This document shows, piece after piece, positions 24,865 through 32,638 of a DNA stretch of 64,000 bases. The notes below the pieces were generated by a model. The model was not told the DNA's origin. It did no database searches and was given only the letters and a program-made list of their open reading frames with translations. Positions within the stretch are counted from its first letter, which is position 1, and every line of letters starts with the position of its first letter. Position numbers and translations under genes: made by a program. The DNA comes from Bacteroides sp. MSB163 (GTDB lineage: Bacteria > Bacteroidota > Bacteroidia > Bacteroidales > Bacteroidaceae): NCBI RefSeq assembly GCF_036416795.1, contig NZ_CP143867.1:5200001-5264000 (forward strand), written 5' to 3'.

Positions 24865-27048
24865 ATGAAATTAATCTTCTTCCTATTGCTATATGCCAGT
24901 TGCTTCAGCAGTTGTACTTCTCGCCTTTCTCCAAAGGACACCGAAATAAAAGCCCTCAGCGATTCGCTGAAAGTACGCTGTAACGATCGGATCATGCAAA
25001 CCGACTCACTGCGCATCGAAGCTGAAAATTTCATGGCTCACACCCAACCGGGAACTCCTGAATATTTCCTTGCCCGCCAGTACTACATCAACTCTTATTT
25101 CAACGAGAAAAACTTCCCGCGTGTGCTGGAGATGCTAGACGAAACAGAGCGGATGCCCGGCTACAAAGACTTGCCCGCCACCCAAGCCAATTATCTCTAT
25201 ACACGCTCCCGCTGCTACCAATTCATGCAGCAATATGATAAAGCGATTGCCATTTCACGGCAAATAATGGATTTGGTGCCCACGCCCGGTGATACCCTTG
25301 CGCATGAAGGCATCCGTACCCGTGCCGTAGGTGCCATGAACAACGTGAACAACATCTTCTACTTCACGAACCGTACCGACCAAGGCGCCGAATGGTTCCA
25401 CCGACTCCGCACCAACCCGCCTGCATTACTCGACGAATGCTGTCGCCGCGACATGATGATATTCGAGGGCTATCTGCGAGGACTTGCCGGACAAAAAGAG
25501 CGGGCAGAAGCTGTAATGGACAGTGCCCACGCTTTACCCGTCTATCGGAAGACAGCAGAAAACACCTTCCGCGATTGCTCCTTTGCCGCCAGCGTATATT
25601 ATGCGCTTCCCCACCGCAAAGATGATATGGAACGCCTGTTGAAACATGCCATCTCTGAAGGACGCAAAGACCGCTACATACCGGGTATCAATTGGGCCAT
25701 GAGTCTGCTCGGAAATATATACTCCCGGCAAAACCGGTTTCAAGAAGCCGTGCAATTACAATATCAGGGACTGGAAATCGGTCTGAGGTTGCAGGACAGT
25801 GTATTTTGCGCACGTTGCTATCATGAACTGAGCAATCTATATTACAAATGGGGGATGTATCCACAGGCTCAATATTACATTGACAAAGTTTTCGCCTGGC
25901 AGGAAAACACCAATACCAACCTGAAAGACAAAGGAGCATATCATCTGACCAAATGGAGCATTGTACAAAAACTTCCGGGCTACCGGCGGGAAGAGCGATT
26001 GAAACTGCTGGCGACGGCGGATTCTTGTTTTCTTCTTTCCGAAATCAAGCAAACGGCCCAGACGCATTTTTACAAAGCAATCGACCGGATAATGATCTTG
26101 CCATACGAATCGGCAAAAGGATTGGAAGATATAGAAAGGTATTACGGATCCAACACCCCCACCGCATCCGATTACAATGTTGAAGCACTGCGTGCCATCG
26201 CTTTATTCCGCTTGGGACGCGATGCCGAAGCCCGAAAAACAATACTTGCCATCAAAAAGTATAACTCTACGGACAGCTACCACTTCCTTGACACACTGAT
26301 GAGCCATTACATACATCGGGAAGACAATGCCGTCATCGCCCACCTCACCCGCTTGCGCGAACCGCTTTTACAAGTCTACCTGGAACAGAAGACCCGCGAA
26401 GCGGTAGTAGAAGCCGATATCCGTTATCAGACAGAACAGAAAGAGAAAGAGAACCGTTTGCTCTCCGCCGAAGTAGAGCTGAAGAGCAGTCGCTTGCAAA
26501 CATTTATCTTCACCGGACTCTTCCTGCTCGCTATAGGAGTCGGCATAGGCGGCTGGTTATGGATGCGTCTTCGCCTGAAAGAACGGGAGAAACTTTTCTC
26601 ACAGCAGCAATTGCACGAACAGAGCCAACGCCTGCAACAACTCATAGCTTCCAGGCAAGAGCTGAACAACCGCAACGAAGAACTCCTCCGTCAATTGGTC
26701 GACATACAAGCCACGCACGACAAAACCTGCGACTTAGAGCACGTAATGGAGAGCCTGCAACCTTACCTGCTCACCAACAGAGAAGAAGAACAGTTCCGCA
26801 CCGCCTTCGCTTCGCTCTATCCCACCGTACTGCATAGCTTGCGTTCCATCTGTCCGCGCATCACCCGTACCGAAGAATTGTTCTGTATGCTTATCGTATT
26901 GAAGCAAAACAACGAAGAAATATCCCGCACATTGGGCATCACCCGTAGCAGTGTATTGAAAAACCGATACCGCCTGCGCACCAAGTTAGGCCTGCCCGAA
27001 GGGTGTGATCTTGACTCTGAAGTACGTGCCTTACTGCTGCCGGAATAA
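24865..27048 (+). CDS. Membrane-anchored TPR sensor with C-terminal HTH (one-component regulator)
   Basis: This 727-aa protein starts with a signal peptide and lipobox-like SSC (about 15-17). The exported N-terminal region of about 500 residues is helical and TPR-like (for example AQANYLYTRSRCYQFMQQYD and FCARCYHELSNLYYKWGMYP). One membrane helix (about 546-566) is followed by a coiled coil (about 570-630) and a C-terminal LuxR-type helix-turn-helix (about 655-725; LKQNNEEISRTLGITRSSV, then LKNRYRLRTKL). It would sense something in the periplasm and bind DNA from the membrane. The DNA-binding end is closely similar to the next gene. Bacteroides has many such regulators next to surface-protein operons. 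Confidence 0.78.
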   Translation: MKLIFFLLLYASCFSSCTSRLSPKDTEIKALSDSLKVRCNDRIMQTDSLRIEAENFMAHTQPGTPEYFLARQYYINSYFNEKNFPRVLEMLDETERMPGYKDLPATQANYLYTRSRCYQFMQQYDKAIAISRQIMDLVPTPGDTLAHEGIRTRAVGAMNNVNNIFYFTNRTDQGAEWFHRLRTNPPALLDECCRRDMMIFEGYLRGLAGQKERAEAVMDSAHALPVYRKTAENTFRDCSFAASVYYALPHRKDDMERLLKHAISEGRKDRYIPGINWAMSLLGNIYSRQNRFQEAVQLQYQGLEIGLRLQDSVFCARCYHELSNLYYKWGMYPQAQYYIDKVFAWQENTNTNLKDKGAYHLTKWSIVQKLPGYRREERLKLLATADSCFLLSEIKQTAQTHFYKAIDRIMILPYESAKGLEDIERYYGSNTPTASDYNVEALRAIALFRLGRDAEARKTILAIKKYNSTDSYHFLDTLMSHYIHREDNAVIAHLTRLREPLLQVYLEQKTREAVVEADIRYQTEQKEKENRLLSAEVELKSSRLQTFIFTGLFLLAIGVGIGGWLWMRLRLKEREKLFSQQQLHEQSQRLQQLIASRQELNNRNEELLRQLVDIQATHDKTCDLEHVMESLQPYLLTNREEEQFRTAFASLYPTVLHSLRSICPRITRTEELFCMLIVLKQNNEEISRTLGITRSSVLKNRYRLRTKLGLPEGCDLDSEVRALLLPE

Positions 27049-27089
27049 AGCTTTTTCCTCCCCTTTCCTTTTTTATGCGAAAACGCATC

Positions 27090-27121
27090 CCCTTGTATAC
27101 CTCTCATATACAAGGGTTTTT
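27090..27121 (+). terminator. Rho-independent terminator after the TPR-HTH gene
   Basis: Stem CCCTTGTATA (27090-27099) with TATACAAGGG (27107-27116), 7-nt loop, then TTTTT. It separates the two regulator genes into different transcripts. A second small hairpin (ATGCG-aaaa-CGCAT) lies at 27075-27088. Confidence 0.9.
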
Positions 27122-27178
27122 ATATTTGTCCTTAGTTTTGTCCATACCGTTTTTTAGGTTTATTCGACTCTGATTTCT

Positions 27179-27186
27179 TACATTTG
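27179..27186 (+). promoter_or_regulatory. -7 promoter box before the short HTH gene
   Basis: TACATTTG matches TAnnTTTG, 53 nt upstream of the ATG at 27240 and downstream of the terminator at 27090-27121. No clear -33 element. Confidence 0.45.
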
Positions 27187-27239
27187 AGTGGCTTTAACGA
27201 AATACATCGTTTACGCCGGACTATAGACAAAACAAACCA

Positions 27240-27815
27240 ATGAATCTAACAAACGAAATTATCGGAGGACTCCTCCTCATTTTATTATTCGGTGTAACAT
27301 TCCTCATTCGTTACGCTTTCATTGAACGTAACGTCATACGACATACCCAAATGCGGCTTTCCAAAATAGAAGAGGAAGTCCAAAAACATCCGTTGACCTG
27401 TCCGCTGAAACAGCAGATAGAACAGCAAGCTGAACAGCAGTCACTCTCCGATCCGGAAAGTCCACATTCTTCACAGACAGCCTGCTTTCAGTCGCGACTC
27501 ACCACTGCTGAAGTGGAAGTCAATTTCCGCAACCACTTTACATCACTGTATCCCAATGCTATACACCGCCTTCGCACCATATCCCCGCGGATTACCCGCG
27601 TCGATGAGTTGCTCTGTATGCTCATCCTCTTGAAGCAGAATAACGAAGAGATAGCCCATCTGCTGGGAGTCAGCCGCTCCACCGTATTGAAAAACCGGTA
27701 CCGGCTGCGGTGTAAACTGCAATTGCCGGTAGGCGTAGACCTGGATACCGAAGTACGCAACCTGCTCGCCCCGGATGAGGAACAAACACCGTCGGATATG
27801 AATGTGAAGCAATAG
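27240..27815 (+). CDS. Short membrane-anchored HTH protein, paralog of the upstream regulator
   Basis: This 191-aa protein has one N-terminal membrane helix (about 8-28), a short coiled coil and Gln-rich linker (about 35-80), and a C-terminal helix-turn-helix (about 115-180; LKQNNEEIAHLLGVSRSTV, then LKNRYRLRCKLQLP). The last 65 residues closely match the end of the 727-aa regulator, but the exported TPR sensor is missing. It looks like a sensor-less copy that could compete for the same DNA site or dimerise with the larger protein. It precedes the small Gly-rich gene by 52 nt and is probably linked to the surface-protein operon. Confidence 0.72.
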   Translation: MNLTNEIIGGLLLILLFGVTFLIRYAFIERNVIRHTQMRLSKIEEEVQKHPLTCPLKQQIEQQAEQQSLSDPESPHSSQTACFQSRLTTAEVEVNFRNHFTSLYPNAIHRLRTISPRITRVDELLCMLILLKQNNEEIAHLLGVSRSTVLKNRYRLRCKLQLPVGVDLDTEVRNLLAPDEEQTPSDMNVKQ

Positions 27816-27867
27816 TAACCGCTGATATAGTAGAGAATATATTATCAACTTAAAAAAAAGTATAAGT

Positions 27868-28098
27868 ATGAAAAACCAAGTAAAGGAAAAGTATCTGGCT
27901 CCCCAAATAGAGGTGATACAGATGGAGACAGAAGGAACATCATGTGTAATTGCAGGAAGCGGCAACTTAGGAGGATTCGGCAACGGAGGCTCTATAGGCA
28001 CGTCTTCCCGCAGCTACGGACGTTCGCGCGGCAGCCGCAACGCATCTTCAAGCGAGCTGGAAGACCTGATTAACGACATCCTCACCATCGAAAAATAA
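27868..28098 (+). CDS. Small Gly/Ser/Arg-rich protein, 76 aa
   Basis: The sequence opens MKNQVKEKYLAPQIEVIQME, then TEGTSCVIAGSGNLGG and a Gly/Ser/Arg stretch (GRSRGSRNASSS), ending in an acidic helix (ELEDLINDILTIEK). The start pattern (Y-APxxEVIxxE-EG...AGSG) is one I recognise from small Bacteroides genes found ahead of fimbrillin-like genes, but I know no function for it. There is no signal peptide. It lies 52 nt after the short HTH gene and 16 nt before the 1099-aa lipoprotein gene, so it is probably co-transcribed with the latter. A leader-plus-core layout is possible but unproven. Confidence 0.7.
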   Translation: MKNQVKEKYLAPQIEVIQMETEGTSCVIAGSGNLGGFGNGGSIGTSSRSYGRSRGSRNASSSELEDLINDILTIEK

Positions 28099-28114
28099 CT
28101 AAAAAACGAGCAGC

Positions 28115-31100
28115 ATGAAAACAAGAAGATTTCATCAAAGCATCGTTCTGATGGCCGCGGCACTGGCAACAGTAGCCTGCCAAAATGAACTGAAGGAAGA
28201 GTACAACGAACCCAAACCGGGTGAGAAGATAACCATGACCATCCGGGCAACACAAGGCGCGGCCTCACAGACGCGCACCGACTATGAAGACAAGCTGGGA
28301 ATAGCCGGTATAGACAACATAGCTGTGAAGTGGGAAGGGGGAAGTACAGACGGTGCACCGGTGGAGAGGATTAAAGTATTCGGCGTCAATGCAAATGAGC
28401 TGGGTTACTCGGTAGATTTCAATAGCCTGCCAAGCAGTCTCAGCCAGGACGGAACGAGTATCAGCTTCGAAGGAACCATTGATGCAAAGAGCCTCTACTT
28501 TGCCATGTATCCCGCCGATAACTGCAACTACAACAACGACGCTGCGGATCCAATCGTCTACACCTCCTTCTCAGGCCAGACACAAGACTGCACCAAGCCC
28601 ATGGCGCATCTCAAAGGCTTCGACCTTATGGTGGGACGAGCAGCGACAGCGGGCTCGTATGATAAACTCACATTCAGCCACGAGGCCGCAATGATACGCT
28701 TCAGCCTCAAAAACATGCCTTCTACAGAGAAAATCACCCGCGTGAGCCTCGCTGCCGCCAAAAGCGAACTGAGCTCCCGGATGTACGCATTGCTCGCCGG
28801 CTCGTCAATAGACGGGTTAACCGTCGGAGCGGATACGGAATCCGCCCCGGTGTCAAGCCTCAGCCTCGACATCACTAACCATACCCCCTCCGCCTCCGCA
28901 GAGCCGCTGAAAGCCTACATGATGATACCTCCATGCGATCTGAGCAACGACCAACTCACCGTCACCGTAAACACGGAAAGCGGCAATACCTACACCGGCG
29001 ATTTGACAACCGGAACCGGCGTCACGTTGGAAGCCGGTCTGTGCTATACCTTAGAACCCACGCTAACGCTCGGCAAAACCATCAGCCTGCCACCCGCTAC
29101 GGCGGGAAGTTTGGGAAACGCCTTGAACAATATAACCCCGACCCCAGAACAAACCGAACTGGCCGTGACGGGTGCGGTAAACGCCGACGACATCACCGCC
29201 CTGGCCACTTTCTTGAAAGCCACCAAGGCTGAGAAAATCACCGCCATCGACCTGTCCGGCATCAGCGGCATAACCGACGTGACAGGCTTTTCAGGCTGCG
29301 CAAAGCTAGAAAAAGTCATACTGCCCGACGCTGCGGAAGCCATTGGCGACAATGCCTTTGAAGGCTGCACGGCACTGACCACAGTCATCCAGAACAACCC
29401 GATGCCCGCCGATGTAGCACCCGCCACCCGCGCCAGTATCTCCAAAAGCATAAAAAGAATAGGAAACAGCTCCTTTAAAAATTGCACCTCGATAACCGAA
29501 ATGTTCCTGCACGCCGATATACAGAGCGTAGGAAACAGCGCCTTTGAAGGGTGCACGGCAATGACAGCCCTCATATTCGAAGGCACAAAAGCGGCCAACG
29601 GAACCGGCGGTATAAGCTTAGGGACCGGCATCATAACCGGAACGCACCCGGACATCAAAATATTCCTGCCTGCCATCACCGAGCTCGCAATGGCCACCGC
29701 GTATAAGACAATCCTGGAAGAAAAGCCCACCCACTACAACTTCGCGGGCTACGGCAGCGCCACTACCACTGAAGAGAAAACGAATCCCGCATCGTACACA
29801 CTCATCCCCACGGTTCCAGTTGATACAATGCAGTTCACCGTGAAAGTAGAAAATGGCGATTTGGGATTCAGCATTCCCTTCCCCGACTTCGGCAATACTC
29901 CCGCGGCTATCATGGTAAGTTGGGGTGACGGTACACCCGTTGTCACAGTGCCCAAAGGCACGACGCTTGCAGCGGGTGACAAATTCGAGTACACGTACGC
30001 CGTAGCGGGCACATACACCATCACCATCGGCTCGGATGCGACGGCGGACAAACAGCAAATACCGGAGCTGAATTTTTACCAAAGAGCCGGCTCTTACAAC
30101 CCGAATAAACTGGTGAGCCTTGAAACGCCATTGCTCAATATGAATTGCTCATCTTTGAGCAAAGCGTTTTACAGTTGCCAAAAATTAACCACAATCCCGG
30201 GAAATCTTTTCGAAAAGAACACAGCGGCTACAGACTTCAGCGGTTGCTTCGCTTATTGTAAAGCATTACAGACAATTCCAGGAGGGCTTTTCGCAAGCAA
30301 CACAGCGGCTAAAAACTTCAACAGTTGCTTCGCTAATTGCGATCTATTAAAAGAGATTCCTAGCGAGCTTTTCGCAAAAAACACAGAGGCTACAAACTTC
30401 ACCTATTGCTTCGCTAATTGTAAAGGATTAACCGCAATCCCGGGAACTCTTTTCGAAAAGAACACAGCGGCTACAGACTTCAGCAATTGCTTCTATAATT
30501 GCATTCTATTAGGAAGCATTCCTAAAGAGCTTTTCGCAAGCAACACAGCAGCCACAAACTTTAGCAATTGCTTCAGTAGCTGTAACGCATTAACCACAAT
30601 ACCGGAATCACTTTTCGCGAACAACACAGCGGCTACAAATTTTGATCAATGCTTCGCCGATTGTATCGCTTTAACCACAATCGAGGCAAGACTTTTCGCG
30701 AACAACGCAAATATAAACATTATTCGATGCTTCTATGGCTGTACCGCATTAACCACAATTTCGACAGATCTTTTTGCGAACAACACAGCTATTAAAAGCT
30801 TCAACTATTGCTTCTATGACTGTACCGCATTACAGACAATCCCGGAAGGGCTTTTCGCGAACAACGCAGAGGCTACAAGCTTCAACTATTGCTTCGCTAA
30901 TTGTAATGGATTAACCGCAATCCCGGGAAATCTTTTCGAAAAGAACAAAGCGGCCACAGACTTCAGAAATTGCTTCCAGTCGTGTAGCGCATTACAGGCA
31001 ATTCCGGGAGGGCTTTTCGCAAATAACACAGCGGCTACAAACTTCAGCTATTGCTTCTATGGGTGTACCGGATTAAAGGCAATTCCGGAAGGGTTTTTCG

Positions 31101-31414
31101 CGAAGAACACAGAAGCTACAAACTTCAACTGTTGCTTCTATGGGTGTACCTATATGATGTTCAATCCAAATATATTCGTCGATTCCACCGCGGCCGAACA
31201 GGATAAATTAAACCGCTTCATAGATAAAGACATGGACTTTAGGAATTGCTTCTACCAAGTCAATCTGCATAACAATTCAGGTACCGCCCCCGCACTGTGG
31301 AGCTATGCGAAAGGTTCGGGCAATTGGACTACGGCAAATTGCTTCAAAGGCTGCATAATGTCAAATTCCGAAGATATCAAGGATTATTCAACTTGGGGCA
31401 CTCCCAAATTCTAA
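28115..31414 (+). CDS. 1099-aa surface lipoprotein: fimbrillin-like, BspA-like LRR, PKD-like and 27-aa Cys repeats
   Basis: The signal peptide ends in lipobox TVAC-Q, so it should be a surface lipoprotein. About 30-310 resembles the fimbrillin-like Mfa domain (TRTDYED, YSVDFNSLP, GFDLMVGRA, FSHEAAMIRFSLKNM). About 375-530 is a BspA-type leucine-rich repeat segment (IGDNAFEGCTALTTVI, IGNSSFKNCTSITEMFL). About 570-660 is PKD-like (VSWGDGTPVV, FEYTYAVAGTYTITIGSD). From 684 on there are 13 units of about 27 aa with the pattern CFxxCxxLxxIPxxLFxxNTxATNF; unit 1 has Ala for the first Cys and unit 7 is 26 aa. Ligand and role are unknown; adhesion or display is plausible. Confidence 0.8.
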   Translation: MKTRRFHQSIVLMAAALATVACQNELKEEYNEPKPGEKITMTIRATQGAASQTRTDYEDKLGIAGIDNIAVKWEGGSTDGAPVERIKVFGVNANELGYSVDFNSLPSSLSQDGTSISFEGTIDAKSLYFAMYPADNCNYNNDAADPIVYTSFSGQTQDCTKPMAHLKGFDLMVGRAATAGSYDKLTFSHEAAMIRFSLKNMPSTEKITRVSLAAAKSELSSRMYALLAGSSIDGLTVGADTESAPVSSLSLDITNHTPSASAEPLKAYMMIPPCDLSNDQLTVTVNTESGNTYTGDLTTGTGVTLEAGLCYTLEPTLTLGKTISLPPATAGSLGNALNNITPTPEQTELAVTGAVNADDITALATFLKATKAEKITAIDLSGISGITDVTGFSGCAKLEKVILPDAAEAIGDNAFEGCTALTTVIQNNPMPADVAPATRASISKSIKRIGNSSFKNCTSITEMFLHADIQSVGNSAFEGCTAMTALIFEGTKAANGTGGISLGTGIITGTHPDIKIFLPAITELAMATAYKTILEEKPTHYNFAGYGSATTTEEKTNPASYTLIPTVPVDTMQFTVKVENGDLGFSIPFPDFGNTPAAIMVSWGDGTPVVTVPKGTTLAAGDKFEYTYAVAGTYTITIGSDATADKQQIPELNFYQRAGSYNPNKLVSLETPLLNMNCSSLSKAFYSCQKLTTIPGNLFEKNTAATDFSGCFAYCKALQTIPGGLFASNTAAKNFNSCFANCDLLKEIPSELFAKNTEATNFTYCFANCKGLTAIPGTLFEKNTAATDFSNCFYNCILLGSIPKELFASNTAATNFSNCFSSCNALTTIPESLFANNTAATNFDQCFADCIALTTIEARLFANNANINIIRCFYGCTALTTISTDLFANNTAIKSFNYCFYDCTALQTIPEGLFANNAEATSFNYCFANCNGLTAIPGNLFEKNKAATDFRNCFQSCSALQAIPGGLFANNTAATNFSYCFYGCTGLKAIPEGFFAKNTEATNFNCCFYGCTYMMFNPNIFVDSTAAEQDKLNRFIDKDMDFRNCFYQVNLHNNSGTAPALWSYAKGSGNWTTANCFKGCIMSNSEDIKDYSTWGTPKF
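30164..31132 (+). repeat. Tandem 81-bp repeats inside the surface lipoprotein gene
   Basis: Twelve in-frame units of 81 bp (one of 78 bp) encode the CFxxC...IPxxLF...NTxATNF repeat, followed by one degenerate unit from 31133. The DNA here is visibly less G+C-rich than the first 1.6 kb of the same gene. Such arrays can expand or shrink by recombination without shifting the frame. Confidence 0.85.
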
Positions 31415-31430
31415 CTAAGCATAGCCCCCG

Positions 31431-31476
31431 AAAACCTCCGCAAGACAGTCCTTAACCGCTGGGTCGCGGAGGTTTT
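31431..31476 (+). terminator. Hairpin after the surface lipoprotein gene
   Basis: Stem AAAACCTCCGC (31431-31441) with GCGGAGGTTTT (31466-31476) and a 24-nt loop, ending in TTTTC. It may terminate or attenuate transcription into the HU-like gene, which starts 42 nt further on. Confidence 0.7.
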
Positions 31477-31518
31477 CACTAAATAATTATTCATCAACTT
31501 TAAAAAAACATTTAAATT

Positions 31519-32319
31519 ATGGCAACAAACGACATCAAGTATACCTTGAATGCCCAGCTGGCAGACAACTCCGTCACCGTTGACGACAAGAACGACCGCA
31601 TCCTAGCCCTCGTTTCCGCCGGCACCGCTGACAAACAGCGCGTCATCTCCGAAATCATGGCAATAAACCCGGGTCTGGAACGAGAGGTTGTGGAAGCAGT
31701 CATCAATCTGGAGCAACGGGTGGTAAAGAAAATGGCCCTCAGCGGCTACAACGTCAATATGGGTCTGTATCACGCCGTAGCCCAATTCACCGGCGTGGTG
31801 CTGAACAAGGCGTGGAACCCGGAACGCAACTCGGTCTACGTCGCCTTCACCCAAGGCGCTGACATGCGTGAAGCCATCCGAGCCACCGGTGTCAACATCA
31901 TCGGCGAAAAGGGAAGCACCATGTTCGTGGCAGGCACGCAGGACACCGCCACCCGCGCCACCAACGCCACCGCCACCGCGGGACGCAACTTCACCCTGAC
32001 CGGCTCGAAACTGAAAATAGCGGGCACCGACCCAGCCGTGGGCATCACGCTGACATCCGCCTCGGGCGTAGTCACCAAAGTCACCGAAGACCTCTGGGCG
32101 GTGAACGATCCCTCAAAGCTCGTCTTCATCATCCCCGCCGAACTGGAGAACGGAGAGTACACGCTCACCGTCACCACTCAATACAGCACCAACGGCAAGA
32201 CCTTGCTCAAGACGCCACGAAGCGTTTCGCAAACCATCTACCTGGGCGAAGCTCCCTCAGGAGGAGGCGACAGCGGAAACACCGGAGGAGGAGGACTGGA
32301 CGAAAATCCACTGGGATGA
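31519..32319 (+). CDS. HU-like DNA-binding protein with DUF4469 Ig-like domain
   Basis: This 266-aa protein has an N-terminal HU-like domain of the Bacteroidetes type (about 1-125; DIKYTLNAQLADNS, AGTADKQRVISEIM, VNMGLYHAVAQFTGVV). A C-terminal Ig-like DUF4469 domain follows (about 150-245; GITLTSASGVVTKV, LENGEYTLTVTTQYS). The tail is Gly-rich (SGGGDSGNTGGGGLDENPLG). Such proteins are common in Bacteroides and usually annotated only as DNA-binding. There is no signal peptide. Its place right behind a surface-protein gene is noteworthy; a link to nucleoid structure or to the operon is unproven. A 23-bp repeat array and a strong terminator follow. Confidence 0.82.
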   Translation: MATNDIKYTLNAQLADNSVTVDDKNDRILALVSAGTADKQRVISEIMAINPGLEREVVEAVINLEQRVVKKMALSGYNVNMGLYHAVAQFTGVVLNKAWNPERNSVYVAFTQGADMREAIRATGVNIIGEKGSTMFVAGTQDTATRATNATATAGRNFTLTGSKLKIAGTDPAVGITLTSASGVVTKVTEDLWAVNDPSKLVFIIPAELENGEYTLTVTTQYSTNGKTLLKTPRSVSQTIYLGEAPSGGGDSGNTGGGGLDENPLG

Positions 32320-32328
32320 CCGGAAATT

Positions 32329-32440
32329 TGTATAGGCAATCGATACAGAGCTGTATAAACAGTCAATACAGGGCTGTATAAACAGTCGATACAGAGCTGT
32401 ATAAACAATCGATACAGGGCTGTATGGTTAGGGCATACAG
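32329..32440. repeat. 23-bp-period array of ATACAG-N2-CTGTAT palindromes
   Basis: Four units of exactly 23 bp start at 32329, 32352, 32375 and 32398, each opening TGTATA. At every unit boundary the sequence is ATACAG(A/G)GCTGTAT, a 14-bp palindrome with a 2-nt spacer, so the palindromes recur every 23 bp. A final partial copy forms a hairpin, CTGTAT (32420-32425) with ATACAG (32435-32440). Confidence 0.85.
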
Positions 32441-32446
32441 CCTTTT

Positions 32447-32478
32447 TATAGCGGAGACACCTCCGCTATATTTTTTTT
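32447..32478 (+). terminator. Rho-independent terminator of the HU-like gene
   Basis: Perfect 10-bp stem TATAGCGGAG (32447-32456) with CTCCGCTATA (32461-32470), 4-nt loop, then eight T residues. Confidence 0.95.
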
Positions 32479-32529
32479 CATTTTACAGGCCATGGCAAGT
32501 TATAGGGCAACAACTTTCCGCCCGCTTCC

Positions 32530-32561
32530 TTTGTTCTTTCGGGAAGAATAAAGTACTTTTG
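32530..32561 (+). promoter_or_regulatory. Consensus promoter of the AAA-ATPase gene
   Basis: TTTG (32530-32533), a 20-nt spacer, then TACTTTTG (32554-32561). Both boxes match the Bacteroides consensus exactly. The leader would be about 70 nt. Confidence 0.75.
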
Positions 32562-32638
32562 CGATGTCGCGCGGTATAGGCAGTGTCGAGTGATAAAAAT
32601 AACGCCTCATATTGAAACGATAACACACAGAGAATGAT

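Larger units (their letters stand above)
32320..32638. other. Intergenic region between the HU-like and AAA-ATPase genes
   Basis: About 319 nt without a supported gene. In order it holds the 23-bp repeat array, the terminator, and the promoter of the AAA-ATPase gene. The last 77 nt are an untranslated leader with no structure that I recognise. Confidence 0.6.

Noticed and set aside
24865..27815. Two regulator genes as one split gene
   Set aside because: A strong terminator and a separate promoter box lie between them, and both have their own membrane helix and complete HTH.
31519..32319. HU-like protein as sign of a prophage
   Set aside because: DUF4469/HU-like proteins are common on Bacteroides chromosomes; no phage structural, integrase or terminase genes are nearby.
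32329..32420. Possible CRISPR array
   Set aside because: Units are contiguous 23-mers without spacers; no cas genes are present.
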